The translations under genes were made by a program, and so were the position numbers. From Ptiloglossa arizonensis (taxonomy: Eukaryota; Arthropoda; Insecta; Hymenoptera; Colletidae): a stretch of DNA of 64,000 bases. The notes below the pieces were generated by a model. The model was not told the origin of the DNA. It worked only from the letters and a program-made list of their open reading frames with translations, and did no database searches. The stretch is from NCBI RefSeq assembly GCF_051014685.1, contig NW_027478438.1, positions 1,426,001 to 1,490,000 of the forward strand. The letters are read 5' to 3'. Positions 11,151 through 24,795 of this stretch are shown piece after piece (the first letter of the stretch is position 1; every line of letters starts with the position of its first letter).

Positions 11151-11994
11151 TTCGTCAATCCGTTCGCGAGATATGGGAGTTTGAAGTTAAGGAACGCTTG
11201 AGGAGCCATCAAAATATTCGCAAGTCAGATACTCGAAACCAATAACTACTATGGCCTAGGGGCAAAGTACACACACCATTGTAATCGAGCGAGTTTCTAC
11301 TTTCAGATGCAACAGGAATTTCTCGACTTCGTCAATCCGTTCGCGAGATATGGGAGTTTGAAGTTAAGGAATGGTTGAGAAACCACAAAAATTTTCGCTG
11401 ATCTGATACTCGAAACAAATAACTGGAATGGCCTAAGGGAAAAGTACACATACCGTTGAAATCGGGCAAGTTTCTGCTTTCCGATGCAATAGGAATTTCT
11501 CGTGTTCGTCAATCCGTTCGCGAGATATGGGAGTTTGAAGTTAAGGAATGGTTGAGAAACCACCAAAATTTTCGCAAGTCTGATACTCAAAACAAATAAC
11601 TACTATGGCCTAGGGCAAAAATACACACACCGCTGTAATCGGGCGAGTTTCTGCTTTCCAATGCAATAGGAATTTCTCGTGTTCGTCAACCTGTTCGCGA
11701 GGTATGGGAGTTTGAAGTTAAGGAATGGTTGAGAAACCATCAAAATTTTCGTAAGTTTGATACCCGAAACCAATAACTACAAAGGGCGACGGGAAAAAAT
11801 ACACATACCGTTGTAATCGGGCGAGTTTCTGCTTTCAGATGCAATAGGAATTTCTCGAGTTCGTCAATCCGTTCGCGTGTTATGGGAGTTTGAAGTTAAG
11901 GAATGGTGGAGAAACCATCAAAATTTTCGCTGGTCTGATACTCGAAACCAATAACTGGAATGGTCTAGGAGAAAAGTACACACACCATTGTAAT
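11151..11994 (+). repeat. Duplicated segment, left copy (offset 2482 bp)
   Basis: It matches 13633 to 14476, an offset of 14 monomers plus 4 bp. The run of GGAACGCTTGAGGAGCC, CGACTTCGTC, ACCACAAAAATTTTCGC, ACTCAAAACAAATAAC and GGCGACGGG units is shared in order. The match stops where AATCGGGCGAGTTTCTGC here faces AATGGGGCGAGTTTCTAC. Confidence 0.78.
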
Positions 11995-13632
11995 CGGGCG
12001 AGTTTCTGCTTTCAGAGGCAACAAGAATTTCTCGAGTTCGTCAATTCGTTCGCGAGATATGGGAGTTTGATATTAAGGAATGGTTGAGAAACCATCAAAA
12101 TTTTCGCACCTCTGATTCCCGAAACCAATAACTACAAAGGCCTAGGGGAAAAGTACACATACCGTTGAAATCGGGCGAGTTTCTGCCTTCAGATGCAATA
12201 GGAATTTCTCGTGTTCGTCAATCCGTTCGCGAGGTATGTGTGTTTGAAGTTAAGGAATGGTTGAGAAACCATCAAAATTTTCGCATGTCTGATACTCGAA
12301 ACCATTAAATACAATGGCCTAGGGGAAAAATACACATACCGATGTAATCCGGCGAGTTTCTACTTTCAGATGAGACAGGAATTTCTCGAGTTCGTCAATC
12401 CGTTCGCGAGATATGGGAGTTTGAAGTTAAGGAATGGTTGAGAAACCATCAAAATTTTCGTAAGTTTGATACCCGAAACCAATAACTACAAAGGGCGACG
12501 TGAAAAAATACACATACCGTTGTAATCGGGCGAGTTTCTACTTTCAGATGCAACAGGAATTTCTCGTGTTCGTCAACCTGTTCGCGAGGTATGGGAGTTT
12601 GAAGTTAAGGAATGGTTGAGAAACCATCAAAATTTTCGTAAGTTTGATACCCGAAACCAATAACTACAAAGGGCGACGGGAAAAAATACACATACCGTTG
12701 TAATCGGGCGAGTTTCTGCTTTCAGATGCAATAGGAATTTCTCGAGTTCGTCAATCCGTTCGCGTGTTATGGGAGTTTGAAGTTAAGGAATGGTTGAGAA
12801 ACCATCAAAATTTTCGCTGGTCTGATACACGAAACCAATAACTGGAATGGTCTAGGAGAAAAGTACACACACCATTGTAATGGGGCGAGTTTCTACTTTC
12901 GGATGCAATAGGAATTTCTCGAGTTTGTCAATCCGTTCGCGAGATATGGGAGTTTGATGTTAAGGAATGGTTGAGAAACCATCAAAATTTTCGTAAGTTT
13001 GATACCCGAAACCAATAACTACAAAGGGCGACGGGAAAAAGTACACATACCGTTGAAATCGGGCGTGTTTCTGCTTTCAGATGCAATAGGAATTTCTCGA
13101 GTTCGTCAATCCGTTCGCGTGTTATGGGAGTTTGAAGTTAAGGAATGGTTGAGAAACCATCAAAATTTTCGCTGGTCTGATACTCGAAACCAATAACTGG
13201 AATAGTCTAGGAGAAAAGTACAAACACCATTGTAATGGGGCGAGTTTCTGCTTTCCGATGCAATAGGAATTTCTCGTGTTCGACAATCCGTTCGCGAGGT
13301 ATGTGAGTTTGATGTTAAGGAATGGTTGAGAAACCATCAAAATTTTCGCATGTCTGATACTCGAAACCAATAAATACAATGGCCTAGGGGAAAAATACAC
13401 ATACCGTTGTAATCCGGCGAGTTTCTACTTTCAGATGAGACAGGAATTTCTCGAGTTCGTCAATCAGTTCGCGAGATATGGGAGTTTGAAGTTAAGGAAC
13501 GCTTGAGGAGCCATCAAAATATTCGCAAGTCAGATACTCGAAACCAATAACTACTATGGCCTAGGGGCAAAGTACACACACCATTGTAATCGAGCGAGTT
13601 TCTACTTTCAGATGCAACAGGAATTTCTCGAA

Positions 13633-14476
13633 TTCGTCAATCCGTTCGCGAGATATGGGAGTTTGAAGTTAAGGAACGCTTGAGGAGCCATCAAAATATT
13701 CGCATGTCAGATACTCGAAACCAATAACTACTATGGCCTAGGGGCAAAGTACACACACCATTGTAATCGAGCGAGTTTCTACTTTCAGATGCAACAGGAA
13801 TTTCTCGACTTCGTCAATCCGTTCGCGAGATATGGGAGTTTGAAGTTAAGGAATGGTTGAGAAACCACAAAAATTTTCGCTGATCTGATACTCGAAACAA
13901 ATAACTGGAATGGCCTAAGGGAAAAGTACACATACCGTTGAAATCGGGCAAGTTTCTGCTTTCCGATGCAATAGGAATTTCTCGTGTTCGTCAATCCGTT
14001 CGCGAGATATGGGAGTTTGAAGTTAAGGAATGGTTGAGAAACCACCAAAATTTTCGCAAGTCTGATACTCAAAACAAATAACTACTATGGCCTAGGGCAA
14101 AAATACACACACCGCTGTAATCGGGCGAGTTTCTGCTTTCCGATGCAATAGGAATTTCTCGTGTTCGTCAATCTGTTCGCGAGGTATGGGAGTTCGAAGT
14201 TAAGGAATGGTTGAGAAACCATCAAAATTTTCGTAAGTTTGATACCCGAAAACAATAACTACAAAGGGCGACGGGAAAAAATACACATACCGTTGTAATC
14301 GGGCGAGTTTCTGCTTTCAGATGCAATAGGAATTTCTCGAGTTCGTCAATCCGTTCGCGTGTTATGGGAGTTTGAAGTTAAGGAATGGTTGAGAAACCAT
14401 CAAAATTTTCGCTGGTCTGATACTCGAAACCAATAACTGGAATGGTCTAGGAGAAAAGTACACACACCATTGTAAT
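13633..14476 (+). repeat. Duplicated segment, right copy (offset 2482 bp)
   Basis: This is the partner of 11151 to 11994. Differences seen include GCATGTCAGATAC here against GCAAGTCAGATAC and GGGAGTTCGAAG against GGGAGTTTGAAG. Confidence 0.78.
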
Positions 14477-15591
14477 GGGGCGAGTTTCTACTTTCAGATG
14501 CAATAGGAATTTCTCGAGTTTGTCAATCCGTTCGCGAGATATGGGAGTTCGAAGTTAAGGAATGGTTGAGAAACCATCAAAATTTTCGCAAGTCTGATTC
14601 CCGAAACCAATAACTGCAAAGGCCTAGGGGAAAAATTAACATACCATTGTAATGGGTCGAGTTTCTACTTTCAGATGCAACAGGAATATTTCGAGTTCGT
14701 CAATCCGTTCGCGAGATATGGGAGTTTGAAGCTAAGGAATGGTTGAGAAACCATTAAAATTTTCGCAAGTCTGATACTCGAAACCATAAACTACTATGGC
14801 CTAGGGCAAAAATACACATACCGTTGCAATCGTGAGAGTTTCTACTTTCAGATGCAACAGGAATTTCTCGAGTTCGTCAATCCGTTCGCGAGGTATGTGA
14901 GTTTGAAGTTAAGAAATGGTTGAGAAACCATCAAAATTTTCGCATGTCTGATACTCGAAACCAATAAATACAATGGCCTAGGGGAAAAATACACATACCG
15001 TTGTAATCCGGCGAGTTTCTACTTTCAGATGAGACAGGAATTTCTCGAGTTCGTCAATCCGTTCGCGAGATATGGGAGTTTGAAATTAAGGAATGGTTGA
15101 GAAACCACCAAAATTTTGCAAGTCTGATTCCCGAAACCAATAACTACAAAGGCCTAGGGGAAAAATACACATACCGTTGTAATCGGGCGAGTTTCTACTT
15201 TCAGATGCAACAGGAATTTCTCGAGTTCATCATTCCGTTCGCGAGATATGGGAGTTTGAAATTAAGGAATGGTTGAGAAACCACCAAAATTTTCGCTGAT
15301 TTGATACTCGAAACCAATAACTGGAATGGCCTAGGGGAAAAGTACACATACCGTTGAAATCGGGCGAGTTTCTGCTTTCAGATGCAATAGGAATTTCTCG
15401 AGTTCGTCAATCCGTTCGCGAGGTATGTGAGTTTGAAGTTAAGGAATGGTTGAGAAACCATCAAAATTTTCGCATGTCTGATACTCGAAACCAATAAATA
15501 CAATGGCCTAGGGGAAAAATACACATACCGTTGTAATCCGGCGAGTTTCTACTATCAGATGAGACAGGAATTTCTCGAGTTCGTCAATCAG

Positions 15592-18500
15592 TTCGCGAGA
15601 TATGGGAGTTTGAAGTTAAGGAACGCTTGAGGAGCCATCAAAATTTTCGCAAGTCAGATACTCGAAACCAATAACTACTATGGCCTAGGGGAAAAGTACA
15701 CACACCATTGTAATCGAGCGAGTTTCTACTTTCAGATGCAACAGGAATTTCTCGACTTCGTCAATCCGTTCGCGAGATATGGGAGTTTGAAGTTAAGGAA
15801 TGGTTGAGAAACCACAAAAATTTTCGCTGATCTGATACTCGAAACAAATAACTGGAATGGCCTAAGGGAAAAGTACACATACCGTTGAAATCGGGCAAGT
15901 TTCTGCTTTCCGATGCAATAGGAATTTATCGTGTTCGTCAATCCGTTCGCGAGATATGGGAGTTTGAAGTTAAGGAATGGTTGAGAAACCACCAAAATTT
16001 TCGCAAGTCTGATACTCAAAACCAATAATTACTATGGCCTAGGGCAAAAATACACACACCGCTGTAATCGGGCGAGTTTCTGCTTTCCGATGCAATAGGA
16101 ATTTCTCGTGTTCGTCAATCCGTTCGCGAGGTATGGGAGTTTGAAGTTAAGGAATGGTTGAGAAACCATCAAAATTTTCGTAAGTTTGATACCCGAAACC
16201 AATAACTACAAAGGGCGACGGGAAAAAATACACATACCGTTGTAATCGGGCGAGTTTCTACTTTCAGATGCAACAGGAATTTCTCGAGTTCTTCAATCCG
16301 TTCGCGAGATATGGGAGTTTGAAGTTAAGGAATGGTTGAGAAACCACCAAAATTTTCGCTGATTTGATACTCGAAACCAATAACTGGAATGGCCTAGGCG
16401 AAAAGTACACACACCGTTGAAATCGGGCTAGTTTCTGCTTTCAGATGCAATAGGAATTTCTCGAATTCGTCAATCCGTTCGCGAGATATGGGAGTTTGAT
16501 GTTAAGGAATGGTTGAGAAACCACAAAAATTTTCGCTGATCTGATACTCGAAACAAATAACTGGAATGGCCTAAGGGAAAAGTACACATACCGTTGAAAT
16601 CGGGCAAGTTTCTGCTTTCCGATGCAATAGGAATTTCTCGTGATCGTCAATCCGTTCGCGAGATATGGGAGTTTGAGGTTAAGGAATGGTTGAGAAACCA
16701 CCAAAATTTTCGCAATTCTGATACTCAAAACAAATAACCACTATGGCCTAGGGCAAAAATACTAACACCGCTGTAATCGGGCGAGTTTCTGCTTTCCGAT
16801 GCAATAGGAATTTCTCGTGTTCGTCAATCTGTTCACGAGGTATGGGAGTTTGAAGTTTAGGAATGGTTGAGAAACCATCAAAATTTTCGTAAGTTTGATA
16901 CCCGAAACCAATAACTACAAAGGGCGACGGGAAAAAATACACATACCGTTGTAATCGGGCGAGTTTCTGCTTTCAGATGCAATAGGAATTTCTCGAGTTC
17001 GTCAATCCGTTCGCGTGTTATGGGAGTTTGAAGTTAAGGAATGGTTGAGAAACCATCAAAATTTTCGCAAGTCTGATTCCCGAAACCAATAACTGCAAAG
17101 GCCCAGGGGAAAAATACACATACCATTGTAATGGGTCGAGTTTCTACTTTCAGATGCAACAGGAATATTTCGAGTTCGTCAATCCGTTCGCGAGATATGG
17201 GAGTTTGAAGCTAAGGAATGGTTGAGAAACCATTAAAATTTTCGCAAGTCTGATACTCGAAACCATAAACTACTATGGCCTAGGGCAAAAATACACATAC
17301 CGTTGCAATCGTGCGAGTTTCTACTTTCAGATGCAACAGGAATTTCTCGAGTTCGTCAATCCGTTCGCGAGATATGGGAGTTTGAAGTTAAGGAATGGTT
17401 GAGAAACCTCCAAAATTTTCGCTGAACTGATACTCGAAACCAATAACTGGAATGGCCAAGGGGAAAAGTACACATACCGTTGAAATCGGGCGAGTTTCTG
17501 CTTTCAGATGGAATAGGAATTTCTCGTGTTCGTCAATCAGTTCGCGAGATATGGGAGTTTGAAGTTAAGGAACGCTTGAGGAGCCATCAAAATTTTCGCA
17601 AGTCAGATACTCGAAACCAATAACTACTATGGCCTAGGGGAAAAGTACACACACCATTGTAATCGAGCGAGTTTCTACTTTTAGATGCAACAGGAATTTC
17701 TCGACTTCGTCAATCCGTTCGCGAGATATGGGAGTTTGAAGTTAAGGAATGGTTGAGAAACCACAAAAATTTTCGCTGATCTGATACTCGAAACAAATAA
17801 CTGGAATGGCCTAAGGGAAAAGTACACATACCGTTGAAATCGGGCAAGTTTCTGCTTTCCGATGCAATAGGAATTTCTCGTGTTCGTCAATCCGTTCGCG
17901 AGATATGGGAGTTTGAAGTTAAGGAATGGTTGAGAAACCACCAAAATTTTCGCAAGTCTGATACTCAAAACCAATAACTACTATGGCCTAGGGCAAAAAT
18001 ACACACACCGCTGTAATCGGGCGAGTTTCTGCTTTCCGATGCAATAGGAATTTCTCGTGTTCGTCAATCCGTTCGCGAGGTATGGGAGTTTGAAGTTAAG
18101 GAATGGTTGAGAAACCATCAAAATGTTCGTAAGTTTGATACCCGAAACCAATAACTACAAAGGGCGACGGGAAAAAATACACATACCGTTGTAATCGGGC
18201 GAGTTTCTACTTTCAGATGCAACAGGAATTTCTCGAGTTCGTCAATCCGTTCGCGAGATATGGGAGTTTGAAGTTAAGGAATGGTTGAGAAACCACCAAA
18301 ATTTTCGCTGATTTGATACTCGAAACCAATAACTGGAATGGCCTAGGCGAAAAGTACACATACCGTTGAAATCGGGCTAGTTTCTGCTTTCAGATGCAAT
18401 AGGAATTTCTCGAATTCGTCAATCCGTTCGCGAGATATGGGAGTTTGATGTTAAGGAATGGTTGAGAAACCATCAAAATTTTCGCTGATCTGATACTCGA

Positions 18501-21500
18501 AACAAATAACTGGAATGGCCTAAGGGAAAAGTACACATACCGTTGAAATCGGGCAAGTTTCTGCTTTCCGATGCATAGGAATTTCTCGTGTTCGTCAATC
18601 CGTTCGCGAGATATGGGAGTTTGAAGTTAAGGAATGGTTGAGAAACCACAAAAATTTTCGCTGATCTGATACTCGAAACAAATAACTGGAATGGCCTAAG
18701 GGAAAAGTACACATACCGTTGAAATTGGGCACGTTTCTGCTTTCCGATGCATAGGAATTTCTCGTGTTCGTCAATCCGTTCGCGAGATATGGGAGTTTGA
18801 AGTTAAGGAATGGTTGAGAAACCATCAAAATTTTCGCACCTCTGATTCCTGAAACCAATCACTACAAAGGCCTAGGGGAAAAGTACACATACCGTTGAAA
18901 TCGGGCGTGTTTCTGCTTTCAGATGCAATAGGAATTTCTCGTGTTCGTCAATCCGTTCGCGAGATATGGGAGTTTGAAGATAAGGGATGGTTGAGAAACC
19001 ATCAAAATTTTCGCAAGTCTGATTCCCGAAACCAATAACTACGAAGGCCTAGGGTAAAAGTACACATACCGTTGTAATGGGGCGAGTTTCTACTTTCAGA
19101 TGCAATAGGAATTTCTCGTGTTCGTCAATCCGTTCGCGAGATATGGGAGTTTGAAGTTAAGGAATGGTTGAGAAACCACAAAAATTTTCGCTGATCTGAT
19201 ACTCGAAACAAATAACTGGAATGGCCTAAGGGAAAAGTACACATACCGTTGAAATCGGGCAAGTTTCTGCTTTCCGATGCATAGGAATTTCTCGTGTTCG
19301 TCAATCCGTTCGCGAGATATGGGAGTTTGAAGTTAAGGAATGGTTGAGAAACCACAAAAATTTTCGCTGATCTGATACTCGAAACAAATAACTGGAATGG
19401 CCTAAGGGAAAAGTACACATACCGTTGAAATTGGGCACGTTTCTGCTTTCCGATGCATAGGAATTTCTCGTGTTCGTCAATCCGTTCGCGAGATATGGGA
19501 GTTTGAAGTTAAGGAATGGTTGAGAAACCATCAAAATTTTCGCACCTCTGATTCCTGAAACCAATCACTACAAAGGCCTAGGGGAAAAGTACACATACCG
19601 TTGAAATCGGGCGTGTTTCTGCTTTCAGATGCAATAGGAATTTCTCGTGTTCGTCAATCCGTTCGCGAGATATGGGAGTTTGAAGATAAGGGATGGTTGA
19701 GAAACCATCAAAATTTTCGCAAGTCTGATTCCCGAAACCAATAACTACGAAGGCCTAGGGTAAAAGTACACATACCGTTGTAATGGGGCGAGTTTCTACT
19801 TTCAGATGCAACAGGAATTTCTCGAGTTCGTCTATCCGTTCGCGAGATATGGGAGTTTGAAATTAAGGAATGGTTGAGAAATCATCAAAATTTTCGCTGG
19901 TCTGATACTCGAGACCAATAACTGGAATGGCCTAGGGGAAAAGTACACACACCATTGTAATCGGGCGAGTTTCTACTTTCAGATGCAACAGGAATTTCTC
20001 GAGTTCTCAATCCGTTCGCGAGATATGGGAGTTTGAAGTTAAGGAAAGCTTGAGAAACCATCAAAATTTTCGCAAGTCTGATACTCGAAACCAGTAACTA
20101 CTATGGCCTAGGGCAAAAATACACATACCGTTGTAATCGGGCGAGTTTCTGCTTTCAGACGCAGCAGGAATTTCTGGAGTTCGTCAATTCGTTCGCGAGA
20201 TATGGGAGTTTGAAGTTAAGGAATGGTTGAGAAACCACCAATATTTTCGCTGATTTGATAATCGAAACCAATAACTGGAATGGCCTAGGGGAAAAGTACA
20301 CATAACGTTGAAATCGGGCGAGTTTCTGCTTTCAGATGCAATAGGAATTTCTCGTGTTCGTCAATCCGTTCGCGAGGTATGTGAGTTTGAAGTTATGGTA
20401 TGGTTGAGAAACCATCAAAATTTTCGCATGTCTGTTACTCGAAACCAATAAATACAATGGCCTAGGGGAAAAATACACATACCGTTGTAATCCGGCGAGT
20501 TTCTACTTTCAGATGAAACAGGAATTTCTCGAGTTCGTCAATCCGTTCGCGAGATATGGGAGTTTGAAGTTAAGGAACGCTTGAGAAGCCATCAAAATTT
20601 TCGCAATTCAGACACTCGAAACGAATAACTACTATGGCCTAGGGGAAAAGTACACACACCATTGTAATCGAGCGAGTTTCTACTTTCAGAGGCAACAGGA
20701 ATTTCTCGACTTCGTCAATCCGTTCGCGAGATATGGGAGTTCGAAGTTAAGGAATGGTTGAGAAACCACAAAAATTTTCGCTGATCTGATACTCGAAACA
20801 AATAACTGGAATGGCCTAAGGGAAAAGTACACATACCGTTGAAATCGGGCAAGTTTCTGCTTTCCGATGCAATAGGAATTTCTTGTGTTCGTCAATCCGT
20901 TCGCGAGATATGGGAGTTTGAAGTTAAGGAATGGTTGATAAACCACAAAAATTTTCGCTGATCTGATACTCGAAACAAATAACTGGAATGGCCTAAGGGA
21001 AAAGTACACATACCGTTGAAATTGGGCACGTTTCTGCTTTCCGATGCATAGGAATTTCTCGTGTTCGTCAATCCGTTCGCGAGATATGGGAGTTTGAAGT
21101 TAAGGAATGGTTGAGAAACCATCAAAATTTTCGCACCTCTGATTCCTGAAACCAATAACTACAAAGGCCTAGGGGAAAAATACACATACCGTTGTAATCG
21201 GGCGAGTTTCTACTTTCAGATGCAACAGGAATTTCTCGGGTTCGTCAATCCGTTCGCGAGGTATGGGAGTTTGAAGTTAAGGAATGGTTGAGAAACCATC
21301 AAAATTTTCGCAAGTCTGATTCCCGAAACCAATAACTACGAAGGCCTAGGGGAAAAGTACACATACCATTGTAATCGGGCGAGTTTCTACTTTCAAATGC
21401 AACAGGAATTTCTCGAGTTCGTCTATCCGTTCGCGAGATATGGGAGTTTGAAATTATGGAATGGTTGAGAAATCATCAAAATTTTCGCTGGTCTGATACT

Positions 21501-23790
21501 CGAGACCAATAACTGGAATGGCCTAGGGGAAAAGTACACACACCGCTGTAATCGGGCGAGTTTCTGCTTTCCGATGCAATAGGAATTTCTCGTGTTCGTC
21601 AATCCGTTCGCGAGGTATGGGAGTTTGAAGTTAAGGAATGGTTGAGAAACCATCGAAATTTTCGCAAGTCTGATACCCGAAACCAATAACTACAAAGGCC
21701 GACGGGAAAAAAATACACATACCGCTGTAATCGGGCGAGTTTCTGCTTTCCGATGCAATAGGAATTTCTCGTGTTCGTCAATCCGTTCGCGAGGTATGGG
21801 AGTTTGAAGTTAAGGAATGGTTGAGAAACCATCAAAATTTTCGCAAGTCTGATTCCCGAAACCAATAACTACAAAGGCCTAGGGGAAAAATACACATACC
21901 GTTGTAATCGTGCGAGTTTCTACTTTCAGATGCAACAGGAATTTCTCGGGTTCGTCAATCCGTTCGCGAGATATGGGAGTTTGAAGTTAAGGAACGCTTG
22001 AGAAACCATCAAAATTTTCGCATGTCTGATTCCCGAAACCAATAACTACGAAGGCCTAGGGGAAAAGTACACATACCATTGTAATCGGGCGAGTTTCTAC
22101 TTTCAAATGCAACAGGAATTTCTCGAGTTCGTCTATCCGTTCGCGAGATATGGGAGTTTGAAATTATGGAATGGTTGAGAAATCATCAAAATTTTCGCTG
22201 GTCTGATACTCGAGACCAATAACTGGAATGGCCTAGGGGAAAAGTACACACACCGCTGTAATCGGGCGAGTTTCTGCTTTCCGATGCAATAGGAATTTCT
22301 CCAGTTCGTCAATCCGTTCGCGACATATGGGAGTTTGATGTTAAGGAATGGTTGAGAAACCATCAAAATTTTCGCAAGTCTGATTCCCGAAACCAATAAC
22401 TACGAAGGCCTAGGGGAAAAGTACACATACCGTTGTAATCGGGCGAGTTTCTACTTTCAGATGCAACAGGAATTTCTCGAGTTCGTCTATCCGTTCGCGA
22501 GATATGGGAGTTTGAAGTTAAGGAATGGTTGAGAAATCATCAAAATTTTCGCTGGTCTGATACTCGAGACCAATAACTGGAATGGCCTAGGGGAAAAGTA
22601 CACACACCATTGTAATCGGGCGAGATTCTACTTTCAGATGCAACAGGAATTTCTCGAGTTCTCAATCCGTTCGCGAGATATGGGAGTTTGAAGTTAAGGA
22701 ACGCTTGAGAAACCATCAAAATTTTCGCAAGTCTGATACTCGAAACCAATAACTACTATCGCCTAGGGCAAAAATACACATACCGTTGTAATCGGGCGAG
22801 TTTCTGCTTTCAGACGCAGCAGGAATTTCTCGAGTTCGTCAATTCGTTCGCGAGATATGGGAGTTTGAAGTTAAGGAATGGTTGAGAAACCACCAAAATT
22901 TTCGCTGATTTGATAATCGAAACCAATAACTGGAATGGCCTAGGGGAAAAGTACACATAACGTTCAAATCGGGCGAGTTTCTGCTTTCAGATGCAATAGG
23001 AATTTCTCGTGTTCGTCAATCCGTTCGCGAGGTATGTGAGTTTGAAGTTATGGAATGGTTGAGAAACCATCAAAATTTTCGCATGTCTGATACTCGAAAC
23101 CAATAAATACAATGGCCTAGGGGAAAAATACACATACCGTTGTAATCGGGCGAGTTTCTGCTTTCATATGCAACAGGAATTTCTCGACTTCGTCAATCCG
23201 TTCGCGAGATATGGGAGTTCGAAGTTAAGGAATGGTTGAGAAACCACAAAAATTTTCGCTGATCTGATACTCGAAACCAATAACTACAAAGGCCTAGGGG
23301 AAAAGTACACATACCGTTGAAATCGGGCGTGTTTCTGCTTTCAGATGCAATAGGAATTTCTCGTGTTCGTCAATCCGTTCGCGTGATATGGGAGTTTGAA
23401 GTAAAGGAATGGTTGAGAAACCATCAAAATTTTCGCAAGTCTGATACTCGAAACCAATAACTACAAAGGCCTAGGGGAAAAATACACATACCGTTGTAAT
23501 CGGGCGAGTTTCTGCTTTCAGACGCAGCAGGAATTTCTCGAGTTCGTCAATTCGTTCGCGAGATGTGGGAGTTTGAAGTTAAGGAATGGTTGAGAAACCA
23601 CCAAAATTTTCGCTGATTTGATAATCGAAACCAATAACTGGAATGGCCTAGGGGAAAAGTACACATAACGTTGAAATCGGGCGAGTTTCTGCTTTCAGAT
23701 GCAATAGGAATTTCTCGTGTTCGTCAATCCGTTCGCGAGGTATGTGAGTTTGAAGTTATGGAATGGTTGAGAAACCATCAAAATTTTCGT
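15592..23790 (+). repeat. Segmental unit D1 (first of three 8-9 kb copies)
   Basis: The order of monomer variants recurs in D2 (24796 to about 33702) at offsets of 9204, 9558, 8853 and 9912 bp along its length, and in part in D3 (from 35223). The offset steps are close to whole monomers, which shows local gains and losses. D1 private features are a 706 bp tandem duplication (18476 to 19812) and two extra monomers near 22.1 to 22.5 kb, one with the TCTCCAGTTCG and CGACATATGG variants. The left break is at TCAATCAGTTCG (D1) against TCTTCAATCCG (D2). The right break is where TTTTCGTAAG in D1 faces TTTTCGCATG in D2. Confidence 0.8.
18476..19812 (+). repeat. 706 bp tandem duplication within D1
   Basis: 18476 to 19106 matches 19182 to 19812, an offset of 4 monomers minus 2 bp. 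Each copy has two 176 bp monomers in which GATGCAATAGG has become GATGCATAGG. The rare AGGGTAAAAG variant (about 19053 and 19759) is shared. D2 has a single copy at the corresponding place (about 28.15 to 28.6 kb), so this duplication arose after D1 and D2 separated or was lost from D2. Confidence 0.85.
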
Positions 23791-24795
23791 AAGTTTGATA
23801 CCCGAAACCAATAACTACAAAGGGCGACGGGAAAAAATACACATACCGTTGTAATCGGGCGAGTTTCTACTTTCAGATGCAACAGGAATTTCTCGAGTTC
23901 TTCAATCCGTTCGCGAGATATGGGAGTTTGAAGTTAAGGAATGGTTGAGAAACCACAAAAATTTTCGCTGATCTGATACTCGAAACAAATAACTGGAATG
24001 GCCTAAGGGAAAAGTACACATACCGTTGAAATCGGGCAAGTTTCTGCTTTCCGATGCAATAGGAATTTCTCGTGTTCGTCAATCCGTTCGCGAGATATGG
24101 GAGTTTGAATTTAAGGAATGGTTGAGAAACCACCAAAATTTTCGCAAGTCTGATACTCAAAACCAATAATTACTATGGCCTAGGGCAAAAATACACACAC
24201 CGCTGTAATCGGGCGAGTTTCTGCTTTCAGATGCAATAGGAATTTCTCGAATTCGTCAATCCGTTCGCGAGATATGGGAGTTTGATGTTAAGGAATGGTT
24301 GAGAAACCACAAAAATTTTCGCTGATCTGATACTCGAAACAAATAACTGGAATGGCCTAAGGGAAAAGTACACATACCGTTGAAATCGGGCAAGTTTCTG
24401 CTTTCCGATGCAATAGGAATTTCTCGTGTTCGTCAATCCGTTCGCGAGATATGGGAGTTTGAAGTTAAGGAATGGTTGAGAAACCACCAAAATTTTCGCA
24501 AGTCTGATACTCAAAACCAATAATTACTATGGCCTAGGGCAAAAATACACACACCGCTGTAATCGGGCGAGTTTCTGCTTTCCGATGCAATAGGAATTTC
24601 TCGTGTTCGTCAATCCGTTCGCGAGGTATGGGAGTTTGAAGTTAAGGAATGGTTGAGAAACCATCAAAATTTTCGTAAGTTTGATACCCGAAACCAATAA
24701 CTACAAAGGGCGACGGGAAAAAATACACATACCGTTGTAATCGGGCGAGTTTCTACTTTCAGATGCAACAGGAATTTCTCGAGTTCTTCAATCCG
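23791..24795 (+). repeat. Satellite spacer between D1 and D2
   Basis: Five to six monomers, including the CGACGGG 178 bp form, a TTCTTCAATCC unit and two CTCAAAACCAATAATTAC units. The same variants occur at the start of D1 and D2 in a slightly different order, so it looks like leftover from the exchanges that produced D2. No gene is seen. Confidence 0.65.

Larger units (their letters stand above)
10140..15591 (+). repeat. Mosaic transition zone with new monomer variants
   Basis: There is no single higher-order period here. New variants appear and intermix: GGGCAAAAATAC, GGAACGCTTGAGGAGCC, GGCGACGGGAAAAAATAC (a 178 bp unit), GAGACAGGAATTT, AATCCGGCGAG and TCGCGTGTTATGG. Short internal copies are 10.82-11.19 kb with 12.06-12.43 kb (offset 1240) and 11.67-11.94 kb with 12.55-12.83 kb (offset 887). 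One monomer at about 15115 lacks a C (ATTTTGCAAG). No gene is seen. Confidence 0.75.

Noticed and set aside
11303..11590. Minus-strand ORFs of 60 to 118 codons recurring through the array (here and at about a hundred other places)
   Set aside because: They are the same 59-residue peptide read from the satellite in one frame. Length depends only on where a variant stop or ATG falls, there is no codon-use or domain signal, and no promoter or terminator accompanies them. 177 being divisible by three explains the open frame.
22972..22982. tRNA-like gene from the A-box- and B-box-like motifs
   Set aside because: Spacing between the motifs is too short, no cloverleaf can be drawn around them, and no T-run terminator of four or more follows at a fixed place other than the A4T4 tract.
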